Below are positions 1 through 6,834 of a stretch of 16,033 nucleotides of DNA, piece after piece (position 1 is the first letter of the stretch; every line of letters starts with the position of its first letter). A model generated the notes under the pieces. It had not been told where the DNA came from. It worked only from the letters and a program-made list of their open reading frames with translations, and made no database searches. This stretch comes from an uncultured Lachnospiraceae bacterium (GTDB lineage: Bacteria; Bacillota_A; Clostridia; Lachnospirales; Lachnospiraceae), in NCBI GenBank assembly GCA_910585655.1, contig CAJUFW010000068.1, positions 1 to 16,033 of the forward strand, given 5' to 3'. The position numbers and the translations under genes are program-made.

Positions 1-62
1 GTTTATGTCCATTTTTCTCAAATTTCTTTTCCTGCACGATATTCAGTTGTCAATCTTCGGTT

Positions 63-85
63 GGAATCTCATTCATTGAGATTCC
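63..85. repeat. Perfect inverted repeat in the non-coding left flank
   Basis: GGAATCTC (63-70) and GAGATTCC (78-85) are exact reverse complements around a 7-base loop. The 306 bases left of the flagellin stop hold no credible gene, only hairpins: this one, a weak one at 166-190 (10-base arms with one G-T pair), and the terminators listed separately. No T-run follows this repeat on either strand, so it is not a classical terminator. Its role is unknown. Confidence 0.45.
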
Positions 86-143
86 GAGAAGTTATATTCT
101 ATTGAAACAAACCATCTTTACTGTTCTACCTCCGTGCGATCCT

Positions 144-159
144 GCCCGGAGGGCTTTTT
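144..159 (+). terminator. Possible short terminator for a rightward gene outside the window
   Basis: GCCC (144-147), loop GGA, GGGC (151-154) is followed directly by TTTTT. The layout is that of a rightward intrinsic terminator, but the stem has only four pairs. It would serve a transcript entering from the left of the window, which cannot be seen. Confidence 0.3.
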
Positions 160-202
160 GTATGATAGGGAAGTTTGGAGAACTTTCCTATTATATAAAA
201 AA

Positions 203-248
203 GCAGTTGCCAGAACCAAGTAACTATTTGCCTGGTTCTAGCAGCTGC
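203..248 (-). terminator. Second, distal terminator of the flagellin transcript
   Basis: Two 16-base arms (203-218 and 233-248) pair almost completely; on the minus strand there is one C-A mismatch and one U-G wobble. On that strand the stem is followed by TTTTTT (197-202 read in reverse). It lies about 15 bases beyond the first flagellin terminator and looks like a back-up for a very strong transcript. Confidence 0.65.
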
Positions 249-263
249 TTCCAGATAAAGAAA

Positions 264-290
264 GGGAAACTGGCTTTTAGCCAGTTTCCC
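264..290 (-). terminator. Main intrinsic terminator of the flagellin gene
   Basis: Perfect 11-bp arms GGGAAACTGGC (264-274) and GCCAGTTTCCC (280-290) flank a 5-base loop. On the minus strand the stem is followed by a T-rich tract, TTTCTTTATC. It begins 17 bases after the flagellin stop codon. Confidence 0.85.
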
Positions 291-306
291 ATCTGTCTTA
301 AAACGA

Positions 307-1125
307 TTACTGCAGCAACGCCAAAACACCCTGTGTCTGCTGATTTGCCTGAGCCAACATAGACTGAGCTGCCTGCTGAAGGATAGTATCCTTCGAGTAG
401 TTAACCATCTCATCTGCCATGTTAACGTCACGGATACGGGACTCTGCAGACTGTAAGTTCTCGGATGTATTATCCAAGTTAGCAATCGTATGCTCCAGAC
501 GGTTCTGAACAGCACCCAGTTTAGAACGGGTAGTGGATACCGTCGTAAGAGCAGCATTTACAGTAGAAATATAAGTAGTAGCAGTCTCATGATCTACTAC
601 ATTATCCTTTGCCTCAGCTACGCCTAATACATCTGCACTAACAGATGAAATGGTAAGGCTGATATCCTGTGATGTATTAGCACCAATCTGGAAATACTTT
701 CCTGCAAAGCTACCATTCAACAGTTTCATGGTGTTGAACTCGGTTGTCTCACCGATACGGGTAATTTCCTGCTGAAGCTGATCTAACTCTTCTCCAATCG
801 CTGCACGGTCAGCACTTACATACGTATCGTTTGCTGCCTGAACAGTTAATTCTCTCATTCTCTGTAAAACAGAATGTACCTCATTTAAAGCACCTTCTGC
901 TGTCTGAATTAAGGAAATACCATCTTGTGCATTGGTAGAAGCCTGATTTAAACCACGAATCTGACCACGCATTTTTTCGGAAATGGAAAGACCTGCTGCA
1001 TCATCAGCTGCACGGTTAACTCTGTAACCGGAAGAAAGTTTCTCTGTAGACTTGCTAAGACTGGAGTTGGTAATTCCCAACTGCCTGTTTGTGTTTGCCG
1101 CTGGCATGTTGTGTTGAATAATCAT
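307..1125 (-). CDS. fliC/hag: Flagellin, short D0-D1 form
   Basis: Structural subunit of the flagellar filament, exported by the flagellar type III apparatus and polymerised under the FliD cap. At 272 aa it has the conserved N-terminal half (about 1-140, with LSSGYRVNRAADDAAGLSIS near 30-49) and the C-terminal half (about 195-272, ending LALLQ), joined by a linker of roughly 50 residues. The outer D2/D3 domains are absent, as in Bacillus Hag. The segment QRMRELTVQ (88-96) matches the N-terminal D1 motif recognised by TLR5 in beta- and gammaproteobacterial flagellins. The ATG at 1125 follows an AAGGAGG (1134-1140). The gene is monocistronic: it has its own sigma-28 promoter (1273-1299), a leader of about 140 nt with CsrA-type motifs, and two terminators. 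The gene symbol depends on naming tradition. Confidence 0.97.
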   Translation of the reverse strand: MIIQHNMPAANTNRQLGITNSSLSKSTEKLSSGYRVNRAADDAAGLSISEKMRGQIRGLNQASTNAQDGISLIQTAEGALNEVHSVLQRMRELTVQAANDTYVSADRAAIGEELDQLQQEITRIGETTEFNTMKLLNGSFAGKYFQIGANTSQDISLTISSVSADVLGVAEAKDNVVDHETATTYISTVNAALTTVSTTRSKLGAVQNRLEHTIANLDNTSENLQSAESRIRDVNMADEMVNYSKDTILQQAAQSMLAQANQQTQGVLALLQ

Positions 1126-1133
1126 ACTATTTT

Positions 1134-1185
1134 CCTCCTTGAATTCTCAACAGCTTCCTTGCTGTCGTTATGATCGCTTCCTAGC
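1134..1185 (-). promoter_or_regulatory. Flagellin mRNA leader with candidate CsrA-binding hairpins
   Basis: Read on the minus strand, the leader contains ACAGC-AAGGAA-GCUGU (1150-1165), a 5-bp stem presenting GGA in its loop, which is the canonical CsrA target shape. About 10 nt later comes the Shine-Dalgarno CAAGGAGG (1134-1141), itself a GGA site. A third, weaker one is GCU-AGGA-AGC (1176-1185, 3-bp stem). Paired sites, one of them over the Shine-Dalgarno, match the B. subtilis hag leader, where CsrA blocks ribosomes until FliW sequesters it. Both csrA and fliW are in this window. CsrA binding is inferred, not shown. Confidence 0.7.
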
Positions 1186-1272
1186 TTTCATCTCACATAA
1201 GTCTCTTTTCTTTTTGCTTCTGGGCCGTACACACCGTCCGCTTTCAGAATCACCTCATGTTTTACACCTTAT

Positions 1273-1299
1273 ATATCGGCAAGTACAAATAAAACTTAA
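1273..1299 (-). promoter_or_regulatory. Sigma-28 (FliA/SigD) promoter of flagellin
   Basis: On the minus strand: TTAAGTTT (-35, 1292-1299), 11-nt spacer, GCCGATAT (-10, 1273-1280). It differs by one base at each element from the consensus TAAAGTTT-N11-GCCGATAA. Transcription would start near 1266, leaving a leader of about 140 nt before the ATG. Confidence 0.92.
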
Positions 1300-1351
1300 C
1301 CCCTATTTTATACTAATTTTATTTTTCGCAAAAATAACGTTTTTCCGCATC

Positions 1352-1855
1352 CTACTTTTTTTTATCCACAAAATAAGAATCTCCCTGGAAACGATTCGCC
1401 ATATTTTTATAATACTGTGCTGCCGCCTGGTTACTGACTTTATAATTACGGATTTTACTTCTGGAAGACGAAAGCAAAAAGTCAAACCGCTCTTTATTTC
1501 GACGCTCCTGTACCTCTAAGGAAACGCCTATCTCTGTCAAATGCCCAATCCTTTCCTGCAGCTCCTGAATACGCCCGCGATAGCTTCCTGGATTTCCCTG
1601 TATGGTTTCCCGTATCCGCTGATACACCTGTTCAAAACCCTGATCCATCTTTTCTAAGCGTTCTACATAGGACTGTTTTTTTTGCAATAGCTTATCAAAC
1701 GCTTCCATATCCAGCTCATCTTCTGCCAATACCTGTTCCTGCTGACCAGTCAGCCCTACCAGGGCTTTCAATAGTTCTTCTTTTTTTTCCAAGCTGGCAG
1801 CTAACATTTCCAAGTAATATTCCGGCGTCCCGATTGTCTCCATCCCTTCCTTCAT
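1352..1855 (-). CDS. FliT-like coiled-coil flagellar protein (putative chaperone)
   Basis: A 167-aa acidic, almost wholly helical protein with long heptad-like stretches (LEKKEELLKAL, LLQKKQSYVERLEKM, RIQELQERIGHL) and no signal peptide or membrane segment. It follows fliS and precedes flagellin, where Firmicutes often carry fliT or another small export chaperone, so a chaperone or regulator of filament export is the best guess from position and fold. No diagnostic FliT motif was recognised. The start is uncertain. ATG at 1855 has AAAGGGAG just before it; ATG at 1843 is an alternative, with GAAGG five bases upstream; a TTG at 1900 would extend it but lacks support. A terminator-like hairpin separates it from fliS, so it may be expressed below fliS. 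Confidence 0.6.
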   Translation of the reverse strand: MKEGMETIGTPEYYLEMLAASLEKKEELLKALVGLTGQQEQVLAEDELDMEAFDKLLQKKQSYVERLEKMDQGFEQVYQRIRETIQGNPGSYRGRIQELQERIGHLTEIGVSLEVQERRNKERFDFLLSSSRSKIRNYKVSNQAAAQYYKNMANRFQGDSYFVDKKK

Positions 1856-1928
1856 CTCCCTTTCGTTTGTGGTATCTAATTTCCTACAGCCTACCTGCAA
1901 CCTTCGTTATTTTTTCCTGTATACAAAA

Positions 1929-1962
1929 CGGCTGCAAAATACATCATATGCTTTTGCAGCCG
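1929..1962 (-). terminator. Terminator or attenuator hairpin after fliS
   Basis: Perfect 11-bp arms CGGCTGCAAAA (1929-1939) and TTTTGCAGCCG (1952-1962) flank a 12-base loop. On the minus strand the stem is followed by TTTTGTAT. It starts seven bases after the fliS stop and would end the flaG-fliD-fliS transcript, with partial read-through into the FliT-like gene. The plus strand also shows a T-rich 3' side, but no rightward gene ends here. Confidence 0.75.
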
Positions 1963-1968
1963 CTTTTC

Positions 1969-2340
1969 TTATACGGTCTTATTTGCCTTCATAACTTCTT
2001 TCCAAATATCGCGCATATCACGCAGATGCGTCAGCGCATCTTCTAACAGCTCCGGATCTTTCTTGATATTTGCCTGAACCAGCTTCTGATAAATAACATC
2101 ATATACCAGGTCAAATTCCTTTGCCACCGGATATTTGTGGTTTAGCGTCGTTTTAAATTCCTCTATGATTCGTTCTGCCTTCATGATATTGACATGGGCT
2201 TTCTGGACATCGTTTTCTTCTATCCCAATTAAGGCTAAATTACAAAATTTGATGGCCCCCTCATAGAGCATCAATGTCAATTTTGCAGGGGAAGCCGTAC
2301 TAACTTGATTTCCCTGATAAATCTGTGCCGCATTAACCAC
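1969..2340 (-). CDS. fliS: Flagellar export chaperone FliS
   Basis: Cytoplasmic chaperone that wraps the disordered C-terminal D0 helix of flagellin, prevents premature polymerisation and helps deliver it to the export gate. At 123 aa it has the usual FliS size and sequence: NAAQIYQGNQVSTASPAKL at the N-terminus, LMLYEGAIKFCNLAL (28-42), then helices through DPELLEDALTHLRDMRDIW. The GTG start at 2340 is supported by AAGGAGG eight bases upstream. fliD ends 13 bases before it, so the two are translated from one transcript. In B. subtilis, FliS also assists FliW-CsrA homeostasis by holding flagellin. It is unrelated to secretion chaperones outside flagella. Confidence 0.95.
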   Translation of the reverse strand: MVNAAQIYQGNQVSTASPAKLTLMLYEGAIKFCNLALIGIEENDVQKAHVNIMKAERIIEEFKTTLNHKYPVAKEFDLVYDVIYQKLVQANIKKDPELLEDALTHLRDMRDIWKEVMKANKTV

Positions 2341-2353
2341 TTAATTTTCCTCC

Positions 2354-3838
2354 TTATGATCCGCTTCCAAGCATACCCGCTAACGCTGACTGCTGCTGGT
2401 TCAGCTTCGCCATAGCAGTCTCCATCGCGGTAAACTGCTTATAGTACCGATCCTCAATATCGGTCAACTTTGTCTCCATTTTAGAATATTCCTTCTTATA
2501 CTGATCTTCCAGTTTCGTAAACTGCTTATCATTATAGAAGGTAAGAGCGCTGCTCATCGACGTAGCAGCCATTCTCTTTGTCATCTCAGAATACAGGCTG
2601 TCAAAAATGCCTGTCAGAGCCTTTACTGTTGTCTCCGGATCGTTAATCAATGCGGCTTTTAGCTTATCATCCTTTGATGCATAAGTGGCATCCGAAGTAT
2701 CTCCATAAATATGGAGCAATCCCTTTTCTGTATAATCTGTGGAAGTCGAGATACCAAAGCTCGAAAGGGAATATTTCTGCCCATTTACCTCTACACTCCC
2801 ACCCAAGGCACTCTTCATACCACTTAGCAAACCGCCTAATGTACCGTCATTCCGCAACAAGGCTCCTTTGATCTTATCTTCCCACTTCTCTACCTCACTG
2901 TCGCTCATTGCATCCTTCTGTTCATCTGTCAGCGGATCATATCCTCTGGCAGACTTTGCATAGTACAGATCGTTCATCTCTTTTAAGATCTCGTTGTAGG
3001 AAGTAATAAAATCCTTAACTGCATTATAAGCGGCTTCGACGTCTGTGTCAACTGTTAAAGTAATCGTTTCTGCATTATCTTCCCCATAATTTGCTGTTGT
3101 TCCGGAAAGCTGGAGCGTCAAACCATTGACTGTCACGGTATTGCTGGATTCGGTATACTCTACACCATTATAGGTAAAAATGGCATCTGTTGCTTCTACC
3201 GTTTTTGCATCGCTTCCTAAACCTAACTTTTCTAAGCCTTCTGTCCCGCCGTTCACCATAATCTGGAACGAATTTTCCTTCCCGCTTTCCTTAGAGGAAA
3301 GATACAAACGCCTTTGCCCTGCATCAAAATTCGCATTCAGCCCTGCTCCGTCTGCAAACTTCGCAAAAGAAGCAATCGTAGAATCTCCTTCTACCGTAAA
3401 GCTATGTGTTACTCCGTCTCCTGTTGTAATCGTAATTTCATCACCAATCGCATAGCCCAAATCCGTCAGTTCTGTAGACGCGGTAGTCCCCGCTGCCAAC
3501 TGGCTTCCTGTCGTATGCTGCGCGCTGGCTAACTGTTTTACCTGAATGGAATGAGTACCATTGACTGCTTTGCTGGTTCCGGTTGCTTTTACTTTACTTT
3601 CGTTCGAGCTTGTTACCCTCTTACTCTGGTACGTACTCGCCAAACGAAGCTTAGAAAGCTTCGTCGTATAAAGATCATAGAGCTTGGTATTTAAGCTCTG
3701 CCACTTTTCTTTTGTCCACTCTAAAGTGGTCTGTTTGTTTTCTATCTTGGTCAGTTTCATCTTATGGGCGGACATCAGTTCACCGATGATCGCTTCTGTA
3801 TCCAGCCCGGAATTCAGACCGCTCATTCTAATAGGCAT
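2354..3838 (-). CDS. fliD: Flagellar filament cap protein FliD (HAP2)
   Basis: Forms the oligomeric cap at the distal filament end, under which flagellin subunits fold and insert. The 494-aa protein has the FliD N-terminus (MSGLNSGLDTEAIIGELM, residues 5-22, then a helical stretch to about 75), a variable beta-rich middle rich in Thr, Ser and Gly, and the FliD C-terminal domain. This includes a long helical/coiled-coil end (about 440-485: YKKEYSKMETKL, then FTAMETAMAKLNQQQSAL). ATG at 3838 follows GAAAGGAGAGG; an in-frame ATG four codons on is possible but less well placed. It lies between flaG (15 bases upstream) and fliS, the usual flaG-fliD-fliS order. Confidence 0.95.
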   Translation of the reverse strand: MPIRMSGLNSGLDTEAIIGELMSAHKMKLTKIENKQTTLEWTKEKWQSLNTKLYDLYTTKLSKLRLASTYQSKRVTSSNESKVKATGTSKAVNGTHSIQVKQLASAQHTTGSQLAAGTTASTELTDLGYAIGDEITITTGDGVTHSFTVEGDSTIASFAKFADGAGLNANFDAGQRRLYLSSKESGKENSFQIMVNGGTEGLEKLGLGSDAKTVEATDAIFTYNGVEYTESSNTVTVNGLTLQLSGTTANYGEDNAETITLTVDTDVEAAYNAVKDFITSYNEILKEMNDLYYAKSARGYDPLTDEQKDAMSDSEVEKWEDKIKGALLRNDGTLGGLLSGMKSALGGSVEVNGQKYSLSSFGISTSTDYTEKGLLHIYGDTSDATYASKDDKLKAALINDPETTVKALTGIFDSLYSEMTKRMAATSMSSALTFYNDKQFTKLEDQYKKEYSKMETKLTDIEDRYYKQFTAMETAMAKLNQQQSALAGMLGSGS

Positions 3839-3853
3839 AGGTTCCTCTCCTTT

Positions 3854-4282
3854 CTAACGCCGTTCATCCACCAGGATGCCGGCTAACTCCCACATCTTTT
3901 CTACCATCTTCAATGTTTCTTCCGCAGGGATTTCCCGGATTACTTCCCCAGTATCTGCGTCCTTTACCTTAATCGAAATCCGGTTGGTCTCCTCATGATA
4001 GGAAAACTCACACTGTGTTTTTCCTTTGTGCTTCATCTGCGTATTGGCATGAGAAATCGCAGCCTTTACCTTGCGCTCCATGTCCTGCCCTGGCTGTTGT
4101 TCTCCGCCCTCTCCGGCAGTTCCTGCCTGTAGCCCTCCTCCTATCGTAGACGCTTCCTCTACATAGCCACCACTCGTGCTACTGATACTTTCGCTCTGCC
4201 CGCTACGTGCCGGCTCCGCGGACTTTACCGGGGCTGCGGTATTTATGGACGCCGCCACTCGTTTTACTGATTCTAATGCCAT
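3854..4282 (-). CDS. flaG: FlaG family flagellar protein
   Basis: FlaG proteins affect filament length; their mechanism is not settled. This 142-aa protein has a low-complexity, Ser/Gly/Glu-rich N-terminal half (about 1-70) and a conserved C-terminal FlaG domain (about 75-142) with CEFSYHEETNRISIKVKD, then TGEVIREIPAEETLKMVEKM. The reading frame is open upstream to 4414, but that extension would cross the sigma-28 promoter. The ATG at 4282 has a strong GGAGGTGA (4288-4295) six bases upstream, so this start is preferred. It is the first gene of the flaG-fliD-fliS unit. The leader carries two hairpins described separately. Confidence 0.92.
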   Translation of the reverse strand: MALESVKRVAASINTAAPVKSAEPARSGQSESISSTSGGYVEEASTIGGGLQAGTAGEGGEQQPGQDMERKVKAAISHANTQMKHKGKTQCEFSYHEETNRISIKVKDADTGEVIREIPAEETLKMVEKMWELAGILVDERR

Positions 4283-4287
4283 GACCT

Positions 4288-4329
4288 TCACCTCCGTGTG
4301 ATATCTTGTGGTACAACCCTTTGTACCAC
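4288..4329 (-). promoter_or_regulatory. flaG leader with two hairpins, one enclosing the Shine-Dalgarno
   Basis: On the minus strand, a perfect 9-bp hairpin GUGGUACAA-AGGG-UUGUACCAC (4308-4329) is followed six bases later by UCAC-ACGGAG-GUGA (4288-4301). In the second, the loop presents ACGGA and is the Shine-Dalgarno sequence itself. The first hairpin resembles the E. coli CsrA SELEX consensus RUACARGGAUGU, but with GGG instead of GGA. Two stem-loops with GG(A/G) loops, one on the ribosome site, suggest CsrA control. Simple translational tuning by hairpin folding is the alternative. Confidence 0.55.
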
Positions 4330-4367
4330 CGACACAAAAAATGTGCCAGTTCTTTCCTGTACCTTTT

Positions 4368-4394
4368 ATATCGGCAGTTTTCCAGAAAAGTTTA
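4368..4394 (-). promoter_or_regulatory. Sigma-28 promoter of the flaG-fliD-fliS operon
   Basis: On the minus strand: TAAACTTT (-35, 4387-4394), 11-nt spacer, GCCGATAT (-10, 4368-4375). One mismatch to consensus in each box, with exact spacing. The promoter sits in the 138-base gap between the csrA stop and the flaG ATG. Transcription would start near 4361, giving a leader of about 80 nt. Confidence 0.9.
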
Positions 4395-4420
4395 ACACTT
4401 GCCCTCCATGGCAAACTAGT

Positions 4421-4645
4421 TTACGAAAAAAGCTGTTCCAGACTTCCCGCTGCGGGCGTTTTGGCTTCTGCTGCCTCCCGGTTTGCCTGTTGGATCTGCA
4501 AATAAATCTCTTCCCGGTAAATGGATACGCTCCTTGGTGCTTTAATGCCCAGCTTCACCTGGTCGCTCTTGATTTCCAAAATCGTCACTTCGATATCGTT
4601 GCCGATCATCACGCTCTCATTTTCTTTTCTTGATAATGCCAGCAT
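4421..4645 (-). CDS. csrA: Translational regulator CsrA
   Basis: Small homodimeric RNA-binding protein that binds GGA-containing hairpins in mRNA leaders, usually over the Shine-Dalgarno. At 74 aa it has standard length and sequence: MLALSRKENESVMIG at the start, and VSIYREEIY with V40, R44 and E46. L4, R6 and R44 are the residues known to contact RNA in the family. The C-terminal tail (about 55-74) is longer than in enterobacterial CsrA, as usual in Gram-positives, where it takes part in FliW binding. ATG at 4645 has AAAGGAGG upstream. It is last in unit 1, 86 bases after fliW. That gap holds four GGA motifs on the minus strand, compatible with autoregulation. Confidence 0.97.
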   Translation of the reverse strand: MLALSRKENESVMIGNDIEVTILEIKSDQVKLGIKAPRSVSIYREEIYLQIQQANREAAEAKTPAAGSLEQLFS

Positions 4646-4731
4646 AGTGCCTCCTTTTCCGCTTTCTGCCCTGCTTGTTCCTGTCCCACTCTTTTAAGCG
4701 ATACTGCTATTTATATTGTCGCCAAACGCTA

Positions 4732-5211
4732 TCATTTTGACGGCTGACCTTGTTCATTTGCTGTCTTTTTCTGCTGCACTGCCTCATATACCTGAAAGCG
4801 AACCGGATAATCCTCGTTTTCTGCGATTACCTGAACACCCTTTGCCGTATTCGGATTGATGATAAAAGGAGCTTTTAAGTTAGCGGTTGTCTTTTTAACC
4901 TCTGTAGGAACGGTCAGAGCCAGCAGTACCATTAAATCCTCATCTGCAAACTCTCCCAGGCTCTCTAACTGCTCATCCTCTACGATCGGCGCATATTCCT
5001 CCACCAGACAAAACGGGTTGACCACCGGAAGCGCTAAGTTTGCTTCCTCCAAGCTCTGGAGCCAGGAAATGTTATTATCGCCTTCTGCTTCTATATCATA
5101 CAGCAAAGCCCATTTCTTATACCCTTCAAATCCCATAATGCCGCGCTCAAATGTAATAATCCTGCTCTCGTCCAGATCTATCGTGCCAAAATATCTTGTC
5201 TTTGCTAACAT
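4732..5211 (-). CDS. fliW: Flagellar assembly factor FliW (CsrA antagonist)
   Basis: Binds CsrA and releases its mRNA targets. Cytoplasmic flagellin competes for FliW, so flagellin that has not been secreted shuts off its own translation. The 159-aa sequence has the FliW hallmarks: YFGTIDLDESRIITFERGIMG near the N-terminus (7-27), then WLQSLEEANLALPVVNPF (about 50-67), and a beta-rich remainder with FIINPNTAKGVQVI. The ATG at 5211 is preceded by TAGGAGGG, which overlaps the flgL stop codon, so translation is probably coupled to flgL. csrA lies immediately downstream, the conserved fliW-csrA order. The Lys/Gln-rich last 12 residues are probably disordered. Confidence 0.96.
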   Translation of the reverse strand: MLAKTRYFGTIDLDESRIITFERGIMGFEGYKKWALLYDIEAEGDNNISWLQSLEEANLALPVVNPFCLVEEYAPIVEDEQLESLGEFADEDLMVLLALTVPTEVKKTTANLKAPFIINPNTAKGVQVIAENEDYPVRFQVYEAVQQKKTANEQGQPSK

Positions 5212-5221
5212 GCACGCCCTC

Positions 5222-6784
5222 CTATCTAATAAAATCCATCAGTGTATTCTGCACTACCTTAGCCGCTGCTGACAGTGAAGCGTTATAAATAACCTCCTGG
5301 GCATTAAAGCGAACGATGGTATCCACCAGATCAGCGTCCTCGTTTGTAGAAAGCAGATCTTCAAAATCATCCTGCTGGGTAGCAAGACGGCTTTCCGTCA
5401 TATTCAGGCGCACTACGCGGCTGCCCAGGTCAGCAATTGCAACATCTACCTTATCCTGATAACCCTGCACATGATCCAACGCTTCACTAAATGCCTTTTG
5501 CATCAGACTGTTCCGTAAAGAAAGCTCGGTTTCTACCTGCATCTTCATTTTGTTTAACATTGCCTTTTCATCTTCATCCTCGGTAACAGAGATTTTTTTC
5601 TCCAAATCAGCCAGCTTTCCTTCCGTCGCGTCTACGTTTTCAATCGCCCGTAAAATCTCGTCTACTTCTCTGCCCAAATCCTGGGTAATAGAATTGTAGC
5701 CTTGCGTATTGATCGTCAGGTTTTGGTTAAAGCTGATCTCATAATTGATCTCCTGGTTTTCCTTTACATAGTCAATCGCCTTATCTTCTACCAGTTCGCC
5801 CTCTCCGTCCTCATCAAACACGATTGGGGTGGCAGTACAGTCAAAGTAATGTTCCGGTCTTAAATCTCCTTTTTCAAATTCGGTTTTAAAATAAGACACC
5901 TGAATCCCTGTAGAATTATTCATCAGCTCTTCGTAAATATCCGTCGGAATAATCAGCTCTCCGGTCTGAGCAATATAGTTGACCACTCCCGGCTCCGGCT
6001 TATAAGCATCTGGCGACTGGCTCGTCAATATCTCATCGTCTACGGCATTCATATCAGAAGTAGAAATCACCTTTAGTTCTAACTCCTGCGGCTCTCCTTC
6101 TGCATCCAAATAAGTCAGTACCGGCTCTCCTCCATAGGCGTTTGGTGAATCGTCCAACTTTCCATACGCCAAACGCAGACGATATACGGTTTCCATGGTC
6201 GGAGAGGCTTCAAAATCCGCCTCCGTCGGATTGTTTTCCAATACATCCATAGAATAAGCACCCGCAACCCGATCCAACTTATGAACATCTGCAAAACTTA
6301 AATTTTCCTGGATTTGGTACTGCACATTTTCCTGAGACTGTAAAAAAGCCAAACTGGTATCGGTCTTAAATCCGGAAAATACATACCGTCCTGCGCACGT
6401 TGCATTGCTTTCCTGGTAAATCTGCTGCCGGTATTGCTGTAAGTTTTCTGCAATAGACTTCCGGTCGCTTGCCGTCCAGGTATCCTGCGAACCTTGATCG
6501 CACAACGTATGAATACTGGTCATCAGGCTAGTGATTTGCTGGAGCGCTCCCTCTGACATTTCCATCCAGGAACGGGCGTCCGGAATATTCCGCTCGTAAT
6601 ACTGATTGATCTCCGACAAATTGCTGCGAAGTTTCAGCGCACGGATGGCAATGATCGGATCGTCGGACGGCTTTTGAATTTTCTTTCCTGTATTGTACTG
6701 CTCCTCGATCTTTGTCAGGTTCTGCTTATTTTTATTGATATTTGTCAGAGTATTGTTCGTCATCATACGGTTTGTTACTCTCAT
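5222..6784 (-). CDS. flgL: Hook-filament junction protein FlgL (HAP3)
   Basis: Second junction protein, placed between FlgK and the first flagellin turns. The N-terminus MRVTNRMMTNNTLTNINKNK, followed by GKKIQKPSDDPIIAIRALKLR, is the flagellin-like D0/D1 start of FlgL. The C-terminal end (about 455-520) is the matching helical half, with VRLNMTESRLATQQDDFEDLL and a terminal TLMDFIR. At 520 aa it is far longer than the roughly 300 aa of E. coli or B. subtilis FlgL. The extra length is a central acidic, beta-rich insert (about 165-370). The frame is open to a TTG at 6823, but the family start MRVTN (ATG at 6784) is preferred; the ribosome site before it is weak. It lies between flgK and fliW. 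Confidence 0.94.
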   Translation of the reverse strand: MRVTNRMMTNNTLTNINKNKQNLTKIEEQYNTGKKIQKPSDDPIIAIRALKLRSNLSEINQYYERNIPDARSWMEMSEGALQQITSLMTSIHTLCDQGSQDTWTASDRKSIAENLQQYRQQIYQESNATCAGRYVFSGFKTDTSLAFLQSQENVQYQIQENLSFADVHKLDRVAGAYSMDVLENNPTEADFEASPTMETVYRLRLAYGKLDDSPNAYGGEPVLTYLDAEGEPQELELKVISTSDMNAVDDEILTSQSPDAYKPEPGVVNYIAQTGELIIPTDIYEELMNNSTGIQVSYFKTEFEKGDLRPEHYFDCTATPIVFDEDGEGELVEDKAIDYVKENQEINYEISFNQNLTINTQGYNSITQDLGREVDEILRAIENVDATEGKLADLEKKISVTEDEDEKAMLNKMKMQVETELSLRNSLMQKAFSEALDHVQGYQDKVDVAIADLGSRVVRLNMTESRLATQQDDFEDLLSTNEDADLVDTIVRFNAQEVIYNASLSAAAKVVQNTLMDFIR

Positions 6785-6834
6785 CTTACTACCCATTCTG
6801 CGCGCTGCGGCGCACCTTTCCAATCAAACGTTAA

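Noticed and set aside
1..60. On the minus strand, TTGACAACTGAATATCG resembles spacer sequence found near rRNA genes.
   Set aside because: Short similarity recalled from memory only; no rRNA or tRNA sequence is visible before the edge, so no RNA gene is claimed.
1893..1905. A 13-base string ACCTGCAACCTTC shared with 11610-11622, both near the start of small flagellar genes.
   Set aside because: One or two 13-base matches are expected by chance in 16 kb, and flanking bases differ.
4283..4414. A 44-residue N-terminal extension of FlaG with an earlier start at 4414.
   Set aside because: The extension would start upstream of the sigma-28 promoter for this gene and has no ribosome site; the ATG at 4282 has GGAGGTGA at ideal distance.
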